Of a stretch of 64,000 bases of DNA, positions 24,743 through 33,343 are shown piece after piece. The stretch is from CAZNPW01 sp964575185. Lineage in GTDB: Bacteria; Pseudomonadota; Alphaproteobacteria; Rhodobacterales; Rhodobacteraceae. The DNA lies in contig CAZNPW010000008.1 of NCBI GenBank assembly GCA_964575185.1, positions 10,068-74,067 of the forward strand, given 5' to 3'. Position numbers and translations under genes: made by a program. Position 1 is the first letter of the stretch. Each line of letters begins with the position of its first letter. Below the pieces are notes generated by a model. The model was not told the origin of the DNA and ran no database searches. It saw only the letters and a program-made list of their open reading frames with translations.

Positions 24743-25531
24743 ATGCGTCTGACGGCCTTCTGCCTTGCCTGCCTCGTCCCCTCGGCCGCGCTGGCGGTGC
24801 CCTGTTCGGACACCGGCGGCGATTTCGAGGCCTGGAAGCCGCAGATGGCCCAGGTGGCGGCGGCGAACGGCGTCGGCGCGGACGGGATCGCGGCGCTGAT
24901 GGGGACGCGCTACGCGCAGGAAACGATCGACGCCGACCGCAACCAGCGCAGCTTCCGCTACACGCTCGACCGCTTCATGGAGGTGCGCGGGGCCGACACG
25001 ATCATCGCGCAGGGCAAGCGGCGGCTGGCGCGCAACCGCGCGTTCTACGCGGGGCTGGAACGCACCTACGGCGTGCCGGCTGGCGTCATCATCGCGATCC
25101 ACGGGATGGAGACGGGGTTCGGCAGCTTCATGGGCGACAGCAACGTGCTGTCGGCCGTGGCGACGCTGACCTACGACTGCAGGAGGTCCGATTTCTTCAT
25201 GCCGCACCTGATCGCGGCGCTGAAACTCGTCGATCTCGGCGAGATTTCTGCAAGCACGGTCGGCGCGAAGCACGGCGAGCTGGGGCATACGCAGTTCCTG
25301 CCGGGCAACGCGCTGACCTATGGCGTGGACGGCGACGGCGACGGCGACATCGACTTCGGGAATGCCGCCGACGCGCTGGCCTCGACCGCGAACTTCCTGG
25401 CGCAGAAGGGCTGGCAGCGCGGGGCGGGGTTCCAGGAGGGCGAGCCGAACTTCGCCGTGATCGAGGCATGGAACGCGGCCAAGGTCTACCAGCAGGCCAT
25501 CGCGATCATGGGGGCGGCGATCGACGGCTGA
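24743..25531 (+). CDS. Lytic murein transglycosylase (MltB-like, SLT_2 domain)
   Basis: A 262-aa periplasmic enzyme predicted to cleave the glycan strands of peptidoglycan. It has a signal peptide (MRLTAFCLACLVPSAALA) without a lipobox in the usual place, so it is probably soluble. The catalytic glutamate is in GMETGFGSFMGD (around residue 119), with GHTQFLPGN downstream as in MltB. The start at 24743 gives the signal peptide; longer versions do not. It is shorter than MltB and lacks a C-terminal peptidoglycan-binding module. Its end overlaps the convergent deacetylase-like gene by 26 bp. Confidence 0.9.
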   Translation: MRLTAFCLACLVPSAALAVPCSDTGGDFEAWKPQMAQVAAANGVGADGIAALMGTRYAQETIDADRNQRSFRYTLDRFMEVRGADTIIAQGKRRLARNRAFYAGLERTYGVPAGVIIAIHGMETGFGSFMGDSNVLSAVATLTYDCRRSDFFMPHLIAALKLVDLGEISASTVGAKHGELGHTQFLPGNALTYGVDGDGDGDIDFGNAADALASTANFLAQKGWQRGAGFQEGEPNFAVIEAWNAAKVYQQAIAIMGAAIDG

Positions 25532-26654
25532 GCGCGTCGAGCCGGTCGCGGACCACCGCGCGGACGGGCCCGGCGCGGGGCGGGTCGCGCAGCGTGGTCA
25601 GGAGGTGCGGCGCGGGCGGCGGGCGCTTGCCGCCGTTCCACGACAGCCCGGCGAGCACCTGCGCGGCCTCGGGCGGCAGCCGGTCGGGGATGTCGTGCCC
25701 CGCGATGATCCCCCACAGCCCGGTCCAGAGGCGGCCGACCGTCCAGGGGTTGTAGCCGCCCCCGCCCAGCACCATCAGCCGGTCGCACAGCGGGATCAGC
25801 CCGCGCAGGATGTCCCAGTGCGCGTTGTTCGACAGCGACAGGCGCGACAGCGGATCCTCCTCCACCGCGTCGGCACCGCATTGCAGGACGATCGCCTGCG
25901 GCGCGAAGGCGGCGGTGACGGGCAGGATCAGGCGGTCGCGGACCAGCGCCATCTCGGTGTCGTTCATGCCCCGCGGCACCGGCAGGTTGAAGACCTGCCC
26001 CCTGCCTGCGTCGGTCAGCGCGCCGGTGAAGGGCCAGCGCGCCTCCTCGTGGGTGGAGATCATCAGGCAGTCCTCGTCCTGCCCGAAGGCGAGTTCCACC
26101 CCGTCGGGGTGATGCGCGTCGATGTCGATGTAGGCGAGCCTGCGGAACCCCAGGCGGCGCAGGGCCATGAGCGCGAGCACCGGGTCGTTCAGGTAGCAGA
26201 AGCCGTTCGCACGGTCGGGCAGCCCGTGGTGCGTGCCGCCGCCCGGGACGTGGACGATGCCCGGGGCCTGCGCCAAAAGCTCGGCCGCGAGCATCGCGCC
26301 CCCTGCGCCGGTCGCCGGGCGGCGGAACATCTGCGGAAAGACCGGGTTCGACAGCGTGCCGAGCCCGTGGCGGGCGCGGTCGTCGTCGGTGACGGCCTGT
26401 GCGGCCTCGGCCCGTTGCAGGGCGGCGACGTAGGCCGGCGTGTGCCAGGCGGTCAGCGCGGCGGGCCTGGCGCAGGGCGAGGTGCGGAAGCGGTCCGCCG
26501 GCAGCCAGCCGAGCGCGCGGGCGAGGTCCATGACGGTCGAGACGCGGGGGACGCGGAGCGGATGCAGGCCGCCGTAGCCCGACCCGCGGTAGATTTCGGC
26601 GCCGACGAAGACCGGCGGCGCCGGTGCGGTCGCGGCCGCGTCGGTCAAGGCCAT
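25506..26654 (-). CDS. Histone deacetylase-like amidohydrolase
   Basis: A 382-aa zinc amidohydrolase of the arginase/deacetylase fold, predicted to remove acyl groups from proteins or small amines. Active-site segments are visible: GGGTHHGLPDRANGFCYLND, zinc ligands in YIDIDAHHPDGVE, LQCGADAVEED, and the GGGGYNPWTV loop. The start at 26654 has GAGG about 9 bases upstream, whereas the ATG three codons earlier has no room for a ribosome site. The bacterial role and substrate remain unknown; AcuC-type and polyamine-deacetylase functions are possible. Confidence 0.9.
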   Translation of the reverse strand: MALTDAAATAPAPPVFVGAEIYRGSGYGGLHPLRVPRVSTVMDLARALGWLPADRFRTSPCARPAALTAWHTPAYVAALQRAEAAQAVTDDDRARHGLGTLSNPVFPQMFRRPATGAGGAMLAAELLAQAPGIVHVPGGGTHHGLPDRANGFCYLNDPVLALMALRRLGFRRLAYIDIDAHHPDGVELAFGQDEDCLMISTHEEARWPFTGALTDAGRGQVFNLPVPRGMNDTEMALVRDRLILPVTAAFAPQAIVLQCGADAVEEDPLSRLSLSNNAHWDILRGLIPLCDRLMVLGGGGYNPWTVGRLWTGLWGIIAGHDIPDRLPPEAAQVLAGLSWNGGKRPPPAPHLLTTLRDPPRAGPVRAVVRDRLDALSRRSPPP

Positions 26655-26804
26655 GACGCGCATCCTCGGGCGTCCATCCTCTGCCCCCTGTCACCGCGCG
26701 ATTCGCGCCTGCCGCAGCCTGCGTCACACGGCGCGCCGCATGGCGGAAACTTTGCGCCGGCGCACCGCGTTCATTGTCTTGCAACCCGTTTTCGGGCAAC
26801 ATCC

Positions 26805-27308
26805 ATGCAGATCCGGCGACAGACCGGACCGGGATCCGGGCAGATGAAGACAGGCCGATTTCCACAGGTGGCAGGTGAGGGTCCGACGGTCCAGGTCGGT
26901 GCCTTGTGCTGGCGGCTGCGCCGGGGGCGGGTGTTCGTCCTGCTCGTCACCAGCCGCGACACCGGGCGCTGGATCATCCCCAAGGGCTGGCAGGTGGCCG
27001 GGCTGACGCTCGCCGAGGCGGCGGGGCGCGAGGCCTGGGAGGAGGCGGGCGTGACGGGGCAGGTGCAGGACGCGGCGCTGGGCAGCTTCGGCTACGACAA
27101 GGTCATCGCGCCCGGCATGGCGGTGACCTGCCGGGTCAGCGTGCATGCGCTGCGGGTGGCCGGCGTCGCGCACCGCTTTCCCGAACGCAAGGCGCGGCGG
27201 CGCAGGTGGTTCAGCGCGGGCAAGGCGGCGCACAAGGTGGCCGAGCCGGGGCTGCGCGACCTTCTGCAGCGGCTTTCGGACGACGGGCCGCGGCTGCTCG
27301 CGGCTTGA
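26805..27308 (+). CDS. NUDIX hydrolase
   Basis: A 167-aa NUDIX protein, probably hydrolysing a nucleoside diphosphate linked to another moiety (diadenosine- or diphosphoinositol-type). The Nudix box is IPKGWQVAG..AEAAGREAWEEAGV. As in the common proteobacterial subfamily, the REAxEEAG core is intact while the first glutamate is shifted relative to the textbook pattern. The start is uncertain: ATG 26805 gives a basic N-terminal extension and ATG 26844 gives 154 aa. It is followed 49 bp later by the DUF1178 gene. Confidence 0.88.
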   Translation: MQIRRQTGPGSGQMKTGRFPQVAGEGPTVQVGALCWRLRRGRVFVLLVTSRDTGRWIIPKGWQVAGLTLAEAAGREAWEEAGVTGQVQDAALGSFGYDKVIAPGMAVTCRVSVHALRVAGVAHRFPERKARRRRWFSAGKAAHKVAEPGLRDLLQRLSDDGPRLLAA

Positions 27309-27357
27309 CGCCCCGGCGGGGGTGCTTATCTGAGGCGGCCGAGGCAAGGGTGATCCG

Positions 27358-27747
27358 GTGATCCGCTACGATCTGGTCTGCGACCGCGCGCACGGGTTCG
27401 ACGCCTGGTTCGGCTCGGCGGCGGCCTACGACCGGCAGGCGGCGGCGGGGCAGGTCACCTGCCCCGATTGCGGGTCGGCGCGGGTGTCGAAGGCGCTGAT
27501 GGCCCCCGCGGTCGGCAGCCGCGAGGCGACCCGCGCGGCGGCGCTGGCCGAACTGCGCGCGGCGGTCGAGGCGAACTCCGACTACGTGGGCCTGCGCTTC
27601 GCGGCCGAAGCCCGCGCGATCCACGAGGGCCGCGCGCCCGAACGGTCGATCTACGGCGAGGCGCGGCCCGACGAGGCCCGCGCGCTGATCGAGGACGGCG
27701 TGCCGGTTGCCCCGCTGCCCTTCGTGCCGAAGGCGCGGGCGAACTGA
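27358..27747 (+). CDS. DUF1178 family protein
   Basis: A 129-aa conserved proteobacterial protein of unknown function. The N-terminal IRYDLVCDRAHGFDAWFGS and the CPDCGS pair (about residues 38-43) are family hallmarks and suggest a small zinc ribbon. The start is GTG at 27358 with AGGG eight bases upstream. It probably shares a transcript with the NUDIX gene. Confidence 0.88.
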   Translation: MIRYDLVCDRAHGFDAWFGSAAAYDRQAAAGQVTCPDCGSARVSKALMAPAVGSREATRAAALAELRAAVEANSDYVGLRFAAEARAIHEGRAPERSIYGEARPDEARALIEDGVPVAPLPFVPKARAN

Positions 27748-27914
27748 GACGCCGGGGGCGGTGGCCGCGACCGGGACGCGTCCACGCCGCATCAACTTGA
27801 CGCGCCCCCGAAGGAAGGACGGGCGATGCCGCACGACCGGTGTCGCCCGGCGGCCCGCCCCGCCCCCTTCATCTTCCCGCAAATATCCGCAGGGGTGAGC
27901 CGCGCCCGCGGCGA

Positions 27915-27930
27915 GGGGGCGGCAGCCCCC
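27915..27930 (-). terminator. GC hairpin at the ferredoxin stop codon
   Basis: GGGGGC and GCCCCC arms (27915-27920 and 27925-27930) form a 6-bp stem with a GGCA loop, abutting the ferredoxin stop codon. Upstream on the plus strand (about 27868-27890) is CTTCATCTTCCCGCAAATATCC, which looks like a recurrent Rhodobacterales intergenic sequence. No strong U-tract is seen. The rest of the 182-bp convergent gap holds nothing recognisable. Confidence 0.4.
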
Positions 27931-28253
27931 TAGATCTGCTTTTCCGGCATGAAGACCTTCAGGCCGTCGAGCGCGGCCGAGACCTTGAGCTGGCAGGTCA
28001 GCCGCGACCGGGCGGGGTCGGGCTTCCAGGCGAAATCGAGCATGTCCTCCTCCATGCTGTCCTTCTTCGGCAGCCGTCCGACCCAGGCGGGGTCGACATA
28101 GACGTGGCAGGTCGAACAGGCGCAGGCGCCGCCGCAGTCGGCCTCGATCCCGGGGATGCCGTTGTCGCGCGCGCCTTCCATGACCGTCAGGCCGTTCGGC
28201 ACGTCGACCACATGCTCGCGTCCGCCGTATTCGACATAGGTGATCTTCGCCAT
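27930..28253 (-). CDS. 2Fe-2S ferredoxin (adrenodoxin type)
   Basis: A 107-aa [2Fe-2S] electron carrier of the vertebrate/ISC ferredoxin class. The first three cluster cysteines are in DCGGACACSTCHVY (about residues 39-52; C-x5-C-x2-C spacing) and the fourth in RLTCQL near residue 86. It could serve cytochrome P450 reduction or Fe-S assembly, but no partner gene is adjacent. The start at 28253 (MAKITYVEY) matches the family. It is divergent from the DnaE2-like fragment, 103 bp away. Confidence 0.93.
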   Translation of the reverse strand: MAKITYVEYGGREHVVDVPNGLTVMEGARDNGIPGIEADCGGACACSTCHVYVDPAWVGRLPKKDSMEEDMLDFAWKPDPARSRLTCQLKVSAALDGLKVFMPEKQI

Positions 28254-28339
28254 TCCCGCCGTTCCCTGGTTGCAGGCCCGGACATAGGCGAGACGGCGGC
28301 GATTTGCCAGAGGCCGCGGGTTGGCGGGGCGGGGCGAAT

Positions 28340-28354
28340 GTTCTATATCCGTTC
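28340..28354 (+). promoter_or_regulatory. LexA (SOS) box, GTTC-N7-GTTC
   Basis: The sequence GTTCTATATCCGTTC is an exact match to the alphaproteobacterial LexA site (GTTC, seven bases, GTTC). It ends two bases before the ATG of the DnaE2-C-terminus-like gene, with an AT-rich centre suited to a -10 element. The position suggests LexA control of that gene, or a promoter left over from a collapsed imuA-imuB-dnaE2 operon. Confidence 0.7.
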
Positions 28355-28356
28355 TC

Positions 28357-28761
28357 ATGGACGCCGCATGGACCGTGCCGACGACGCCCCCCGGCACCTG
28401 GCCGCGCCCGCCGGCCGCGCTGCCCGCCGCGCGGCTGGGCGAGCCCGGCGCGGGGGCGCGGGTCTGCGTCGCGGGGCTGGTGCTGGTGCGGCAGCGGCCC
28501 GGCACCGCGAAGGGCGTGATCTTCGTCACGCTCGAGGACGAGACGGGGACCTGCAACGTCGTCGTCTGGGCGAACGTGTTCGCGCGTTTCCGCCGGGCGG
28601 TGATGGCCGGGCGGCTGTTGCGGGTCACCGGCCGGGTGCAGCGCGAGGCGGGGGTGGTGCACGTGGTGGCCGAGGTGATCGAGGACATCTCGCCGATGCT
28701 CGACCGGCTCCTGTCGCCCGCCTTCCGCCACGACGGGGCGAAGGCCGGGGATCAGCCCTAG
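28357..28761 (+). CDS. OB-fold protein matching the C-terminus of error-prone DNA polymerase DnaE2 (probable remnant)
   Basis: A 134-aa ORF. Residues about 38-120 (AGLVLVRQRPGTAKGVIF, LEDETGTCNVVVW, VTGRVQREAGVVHVVAE) closely follow the OB-fold domain at the extreme C-terminus of DnaE2/ImuC, a polymerase normally of about 1,050-1,150 aa. The polymerase, PHP and helix-hairpin-helix parts are absent. No Shine-Dalgarno is visible before ATG 28357, but a LexA box sits immediately upstream. Either an internal deletion fused the SOS promoter of an imu cassette to the 3' end of dnaE2, or this is a stand-alone single-strand-binding OB protein under SOS control. Confidence 0.7.
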   Translation: MDAAWTVPTTPPGTWPRPPAALPAARLGEPGAGARVCVAGLVLVRQRPGTAKGVIFVTLEDETGTCNVVVWANVFARFRRAVMAGRLLRVTGRVQREAGVVHVVAEVIEDISPMLDRLLSPAFRHDGAKAGDQP

Positions 28762-28794
28762 CCGGGCGGGGTCGGCGCGGCTATGGTCGCGGCC

Positions 28795-29301
28795 ATGCGG
28801 CGGGCGGTCCTGGCAGTGTTGACGATGGCGGCCTGCGCCCCGGCACTGCCGCCGCCGCAGGTGACGGACCTGCGCGCGGCGCTGGTGACCGCGCCGCAGC
28901 CGCCCGTCGATGCGGGCGGGTGCTGGGGCACCGACACGGTGCCCGCGGTGATCGAGACCGAGACGGTGCAGGACCTCGTCGCGCCCGAGCAACGCGCGGC
29001 CGACGGCAGCATCCTGCGCGCGGCGGTGTTCCGCACGCGGGTCAGCCAGCGGATCGTGGGCGACCGGCAGGAGGTGTGGTTCCGCGCGCCCTGCCCGGCC
29101 GACCTGACGATCGCCTACCTCGCCACGCTGCAGCGGGCCCTGAAGGCGCGGGGGTTCTTTCCCGGTGCCGTCACCGGCATCTACGATGCGGCGACGGCGG
29201 CGGCGGTGCGGCAGTACCAGGCGGGCCGGGGGTTCGACAGCGACCGGCTGACGCTCGCCGCGGCGCAGGCGCTCGGGGTGGCGGTCACGCCGGTGGAGTG
29301 A
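28795..29301 (+). CDS. Lipoprotein with peptidoglycan-binding domain
   Basis: A 168-aa predicted lipoprotein: a short signal with lipobox-like LTMAAC, then an unrecognised middle part, and a C-terminal peptidoglycan-binding_1-type repeat (LQRALKARGFFPGAVTGIYDAATAAAVRQYQ, spoken of here by its ends LQRAL and AVRQYQ). It is probably anchored to the outer or inner membrane facing the cell wall. An ATG four codons upstream (28783) is an alternative start. It lies 33 bp after the DnaE2-like fragment on the same strand. Conserved hypothetical proteins of this layout are common in Rhodobacterales. Confidence 0.82.
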   Translation: MRRAVLAVLTMAACAPALPPPQVTDLRAALVTAPQPPVDAGGCWGTDTVPAVIETETVQDLVAPEQRAADGSILRAAVFRTRVSQRIVGDRQEVWFRAPCPADLTIAYLATLQRALKARGFFPGAVTGIYDAATAAAVRQYQAGRGFDSDRLTLAAAQALGVAVTPVE

Positions 29302-29318
29302 GGCACCCCCCGCCCGCC

Positions 29319-29341
29319 CCTCCCCCACGAAGGGGGGGAGG
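29319..29341. terminator. GC-rich stem-loop between convergent genes
   Basis: CCTCCCCC (29319-29326) pairs with GGGGGAGG (29334-29341) around an ACGAAGG loop, in the 63-bp gap between the peptidoglycan-binding lipoprotein and the convergent degP. There is no clear T-run on either side, so termination is inferred from position. Confidence 0.45.
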
Positions 29342-29364
29342 AAGGCTCGTCCCGGGGGGACGCG

Positions 29365-30864
29365 CTACTGCCCGGCTTCGGTCACCGTCAGCGCGACGAA
29401 GCGCGGGTCGCCGCCGCGGCGGACGAGCAGCAGCAGCGAGTTGCGCCCGGCGTCGCGCGCCTCGGTCACGCGGTCGGTCAGGTCCTGCACGACGCCGACC
29501 GGGCGCTGGCCGGCCTCGGTGATGACGTCGCCTTCGCGCAGGCCCTTCTCGTAGGCCTCGGAGGCCACGTCGACCGCGGTCACGACCAGTCCCGTCCCGT
29601 CGGCGGGCAGGCCCAGGCCTTGGGCCATGTCCGGGGCGACCTCCTGCAGGGTCAGGCCCAGCATCTCGCCCTTGCCGGGCACCTCGGGGGCGGCCGCGGC
29701 GGGGAAGGCACGCGCCTCCTCCTCCTCGCGGCGGCCGAGCGTGACCTGCAGGGTCTGCTCCTGCCCCCCGCGCAGCACCACCACCGGCACGGCCGAGCCG
29801 ATGGGCGCGGCGGCGACGCGGCGCGTCAGGTCGCGGGTGTCCTTGACCGGCTGGCCGTCGAACTGGGTGATGACGTCGCCCGACAGCATGCCCGCCGCCT
29901 GCGCTGGGCCTGCGGGCACGTCGGTGATGAGCGCGCCCGAGGCACCGGCGAGGCCCATGGCCTCGGCCACGTCGGGGGTCACGTCCTGGATCCGCACGCC
30001 GAGCCAGCCGCGCCGCGTCTCGCCGAACTCGCGCAGCTGGTTGACCACGCCGGTCACCACGTTCGAGGCCATCGAGAAGCCGATGCCGATCGAGCCGCCG
30101 TTCGGCGACAGGATCGCGGTGTTCACGCCGATGACCTCGCCCTGCATGTTGAACAGCGGGCCGCCCGAGTTGCCGCGGTTGATCGCGGCGTCGGTCTGGA
30201 TGTAGTCGTCGTAGGTGCCGGCCAGCTCGCGCCCGCGGGCCGAGACGATGCCCGCGCTGACCGAGAAGCCCTGGCCGAGCGGGTTGCCCATCGCCACGAC
30301 CCAGTCGCCCACGCGCATCGCGTCGCTGTCGCCGAAGCGCACGAAGGGCAGCGGCGTGGGGCTTTCGACCTTCAGCAGGGCGAGGTCGGTCTTGACGTCG
30401 GTGCCCACGACCTTGGCCGGCAGGCGCTGGCCCGAGAAGAACTCGATCTCGATCTCGTCGGCCCCGGCGATCACGTGGTTGTTCGTGACGATGAAGCCGT
30501 CGGCCGAGATGACGAAGCCCGACCCCAGCGCGTCGGACCGCTGGGGGGCCTGGTTGCCGTCGGGGGTGTTGAACTCGTCGAAGAAGTTCTGGAACGGGCT
30601 GCCGTCGGGAAGCTGCGGGCCGCCCTGCACGTTGCCTGGGACCACCGCCGAGGTCGTGATGTTGACGACCGACGGGCTGATCTGCTCGGCCAGGTCGGCG
30701 AAGCTCTCGGGCGCGGCGAAGGCGTTGGCCTGGATCGCCTGGCCGAGCGCGAGCGTCATGCCGAGCGCGAGCGCGAGGAAGACGCGGGGGACGCGCGGGC
30801 TGCGGGGGATGGCGAGCATCGTCAGCGGGGGCAGAAGTTGGGGCTTTCCTGGGATCGGAAGCAC
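29365..30864 (-). CDS. degP: Do-family periplasmic serine protease (DegP/HtrA)
   Basis: A periplasmic chaperone-protease of 499 aa that handles misfolded envelope proteins. The catalytic triad is visible: His in VTNNHVI, Asp in KTDLALLKV, Ser in GNSGGPL, followed by two PDZ domains (from about GWLGVRIQDV and from EMLGLTLQEV). The start is GTG at 30864, because GAGGAG lies 9 bases upstream; the ATG at 30819 has no ribosome site but gives a shorter signal peptide. It is the last gene of the hflK-hflC-DUF2065-degP block, consistent with membrane and periplasmic quality control. Confidence 0.94.
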   Translation of the reverse strand: MLPIPGKPQLLPPLTMLAIPRSPRVPRVFLALALGMTLALGQAIQANAFAAPESFADLAEQISPSVVNITTSAVVPGNVQGGPQLPDGSPFQNFFDEFNTPDGNQAPQRSDALGSGFVISADGFIVTNNHVIAGADEIEIEFFSGQRLPAKVVGTDVKTDLALLKVESPTPLPFVRFGDSDAMRVGDWVVAMGNPLGQGFSVSAGIVSARGRELAGTYDDYIQTDAAINRGNSGGPLFNMQGEVIGVNTAILSPNGGSIGIGFSMASNVVTGVVNQLREFGETRRGWLGVRIQDVTPDVAEAMGLAGASGALITDVPAGPAQAAGMLSGDVITQFDGQPVKDTRDLTRRVAAAPIGSAVPVVVLRGGQEQTLQVTLGRREEEEARAFPAAAAPEVPGKGEMLGLTLQEVAPDMAQGLGLPADGTGLVVTAVDVASEAYEKGLREGDVITEAGQRPVGVVQDLTDRVTEARDAGRNSLLLLVRRGGDPRFVALTVTEAGQ

Positions 30865-30977
30865 GGCGGGGCTCTCCTCGAGGGGGCGGTTGTGACTGCC
30901 GGGCAGCATGTGGCCAAAGCTGCGGCCATTGCAATTCGGATGCGCCGCCGTCGCCGCGTTGTGAACGGCGGTGAGCG

Positions 30978-31169
30978 TCAGGTCAGCGTCGCGGCGAGGG
31001 CGACGAGGCCGCTGCCCGCGACCATCAGCGTCAGGCCGATCATGCGGCGCTGGTCGACCGACAGCGCGGCGAGCAGGCGCAGCGCCTCCTCGATGCGCGA
31101 CGGGGCCAGCGCGAAGGCCAGCCCCTCGATCAAGAGCACCAGCCCCAGCGCCAGCAGGACCGTCGTCAC
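30978..31169 (-). CDS. DUF2065 small membrane protein
   Basis: A 63-aa protein with two predicted transmembrane helices (LLALGLVLLIEGLAFAL and MIGLTLMVAGSGLVALAATL). It is the DUF2065 protein regularly found next to hflKC. Its ATG overlaps the hflC stop as ATGA. The function is unknown; association with the HflKC-FtsH complex is inferred from context only. Confidence 0.88.
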   Translation of the reverse strand: MTTVLLALGLVLLIEGLAFALAPSRIEEALRLLAALSVDQRRMIGLTLMVAGSGLVALAATLT

Positions 31170-32071
31170 GGCTGCGCCGCCGCGACCCCGCCGGCATCGG
31201 GCGCGGGCGGCTCGTAGCTGCGCAGGTAGCGGAAGAAGTCGCTGTCGGGCTGCATCACGATCGACGAGTTCTGCCCGCGCAGCGCGTTCTCGTAGGCCGT
31301 CATCGAGCGGGTGAAGGCGAAGAACTCGGGGTCGGCCCCGAAGGCGTCGGCGTAGATCGCGTTGCGTTCGGCGTCCGCCTCGCCGCGGATGACGCTGGCC
31401 TGGCGGCGCGCGTCCGAGGTCAGCTCCACCCGCGTCCGGTCGGCGGCGGCGCGGACGCGCTGGGCGGCCTCGTTGCCGCGGGCGATCTCGTCGGCGGCCT
31501 CGCGCTCGCGCTCGGCGCGCATCCGGGCGAAGGTCGCCTCGAGGTTCTGCTCGGGCTGGTCGGTGCGCGTCAGCCGCACGTCGAGCACGTCGATCCCGAG
31601 GTTGGTCGCCTGTTCGCGGGCGCGGTCGCGGATCTGGTTCATCAGCGCGGTGCGTTCCTCGGACAGGACGGCGGTGGAGGGCACCTGGCCCAGCACCTCC
31701 GAGATCAGCGGCGGCACGATGCTTTCCAGCCGCTGCGCCACGAAGGCCTCGCCGCCGGCACCCGCGGCGGTGCGGAAGCGGCGCAGGTCGGTGATGCGCC
31801 AGCGCACGAAGGCGTCGACCACCAGGCGGCGGTCGTCGTTCATCGTCACCTCCTGCGGCGGGGTGGTGACGCCGAGGATGCGGTCGTCGTAGCGCACGAC
31901 CTCCTGGATGAAGGGGATGCGGAAGCCGAGGCCGGGCGTCGTCTTTTCCTGCCGGATCTGCCCGAACTGCAGGACCAGGGCGCGTTCGCGTTCGTCGACG
32001 ATGAAGACCGACTGCAGCGCGGTGAAGAGGATCAGCGCGACGGCGACGAGGATGATCATGCCGCGGTTCAT
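31166..32071 (-). CDS. hflC: FtsH protease modulator HflC
   Basis: A 301-aa SPFH/prohibitin-domain inner-membrane protein that, with HflK, forms a cage around the FtsH protease. It has an N-terminal anchor (MIILVAVALILFTALQSVFI), then VDERERALVLQFGQ opening the SPFH domain and a long Glu/Arg/Ala-rich coiled coil (about 180-250). The start overlaps the hflK stop by one base (TGATG), so translation is coupled. Length is near that of E. coli HflC. Confidence 0.96.
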   Translation of the reverse strand: MNRGMIILVAVALILFTALQSVFIVDERERALVLQFGQIRQEKTTPGLGFRIPFIQEVVRYDDRILGVTTPPQEVTMNDDRRLVVDAFVRWRITDLRRFRTAAGAGGEAFVAQRLESIVPPLISEVLGQVPSTAVLSEERTALMNQIRDRAREQATNLGIDVLDVRLTRTDQPEQNLEATFARMRAEREREAADEIARGNEAAQRVRAAADRTRVELTSDARRQASVIRGEADAERNAIYADAFGADPEFFAFTRSMTAYENALRGQNSSIVMQPDSDFFRYLRSYEPPAPDAGGVAAAQP

Positions 32072-33288
32072 CAGTTGGTCCCCCCGGCCGGCAGCGCGGT
32101 CGCGGCGGCCCCGGCGGCGGGGGCGGGCGGCGCGGGCCGGTTCAGCTCGTTCAGCGGCAGGAAGGGCACGACGCCCTGCCCGCCCTCGCCCCCCGCGGTG
32201 CCGTCGAGGATCACCTTGTTCATGTCGCCGAGCACCCGTTCCATGGTTTCGAGATACATCCGCCGCCGCGTGACCTCGGGCGCGAGGATGTATTGCTGGT
32301 AGACCGCCGTGAAGGCCGCGGTTTCGCCCTGCGCGCGGTTGATGACCTCGGCCCGGTAGGCCTCGGCCTGTTCGAGCAGCGCCGCGGCGTCGCCGCGGGC
32401 TTCCGCGGTGACGCGGTTGGCGTAGGCGTCGGCTTCGTTCTGCAGCCGCTCGCGCTCCTGCTGGGCGGCCTGGACGTTGCGGAAGGCCTCGACCACCGCG
32501 GCGGGCGGGGCGGCCTGCTGGAGGTTGACGCGCAGGACGCGGATGCCGCTGGCGTAGCTGTCCATCGTGGCCTGCACCTGCCGCTGCAGGTCGGCCGCGA
32601 TGGCCCCGCGGTCGCGGTTCAGGATCGGCGCGAGTTCCGACCGCGCGATGATGTCGCGCATCGCCGATTCCGAGACGGCGCGGACGGTGCCTTCGGGATC
32701 GGCGAGGTTGAACAGCAGATCCTCGGGGTTCGCCACGTTCCAGACGACCTGGAAGCCCACGTCGACGATGTTCTGGTCGCGCGTCAGCATCAGGCCGCTG
32801 TCGGACGCGGCATCGCCGAGGCCCACGTCGGTGGTGCGTTCGACGGTGACGGGCACGATCTGGTAGGTCACGATCGGCCAGGGCGCGAAGTTCAGGCCCT
32901 CGGTCCCGACCTGGCTGCGCGCGCCGAGGAAGAGTTCGACCGACTGTTCCTCGGGCCGGACGGTGTAGAACGAGTTCCAGGCCCAGAGCGCGACGAGCGC
33001 GAGCACGCCGAGGCCGATGCCCTGGCGGGTGAAGAGCGGGTTGCGGCCGCCGCCGCCCTGGCCCGGGCCGCCGGTGCCGCGGCCGCCGCGGCCGCCCATC
33101 AGGACGCGCAGGCGTTCCTGGCCCTGCTTCACCAGATCGTCGATCTGGGGGATGTTCTGCCCGCCACCGGGCCGCTGCGGACCGCGCGGCGGCGGCACGT
33201 CGCCCCGACCCTCGCCCCGGCCGCGATCGCCGTCGTTGCCTCCTCCGCCCCCGGAGCCTCCGCCCCAGGGACCGCCGCTGCCTGCCAT
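32071..33288 (-). CDS. hflK: FtsH protease modulator HflK
   Basis: The larger partner of HflC, 405 aa. A glycine-rich cytoplasmic N-terminus (first about 75 residues) is followed by one transmembrane helix (GIGLGVLALVALWAWNSFY), the SPFH domain beginning TVRPEEQSVELFLG, and a coiled coil with QQERERLQNEADAYANRV. The C-terminal tail is Pro/Ala-rich. It follows gor by 55 bp and is translationally linked to hflC. It regulates membrane protein turnover by FtsH. Confidence 0.96.
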   Translation of the reverse strand: MAGSGGPWGGGSGGGGGNDGDRGRGEGRGDVPPPRGPQRPGGGQNIPQIDDLVKQGQERLRVLMGGRGGRGTGGPGQGGGGRNPLFTRQGIGLGVLALVALWAWNSFYTVRPEEQSVELFLGARSQVGTEGLNFAPWPIVTYQIVPVTVERTTDVGLGDAASDSGLMLTRDQNIVDVGFQVVWNVANPEDLLFNLADPEGTVRAVSESAMRDIIARSELAPILNRDRGAIAADLQRQVQATMDSYASGIRVLRVNLQQAAPPAAVVEAFRNVQAAQQERERLQNEADAYANRVTAEARGDAAALLEQAEAYRAEVINRAQGETAAFTAVYQQYILAPEVTRRRMYLETMERVLGDMNKVILDGTAGGEGGQGVVPFLPLNELNRPAPPAPAAGAAATALPAGGTN

Positions 33289-33343
33289 GTGGTGACGTCC
33301 TTCCCGTTCCTTTTGCCCTAAACTGGTGACGCAGGGCCCATTT

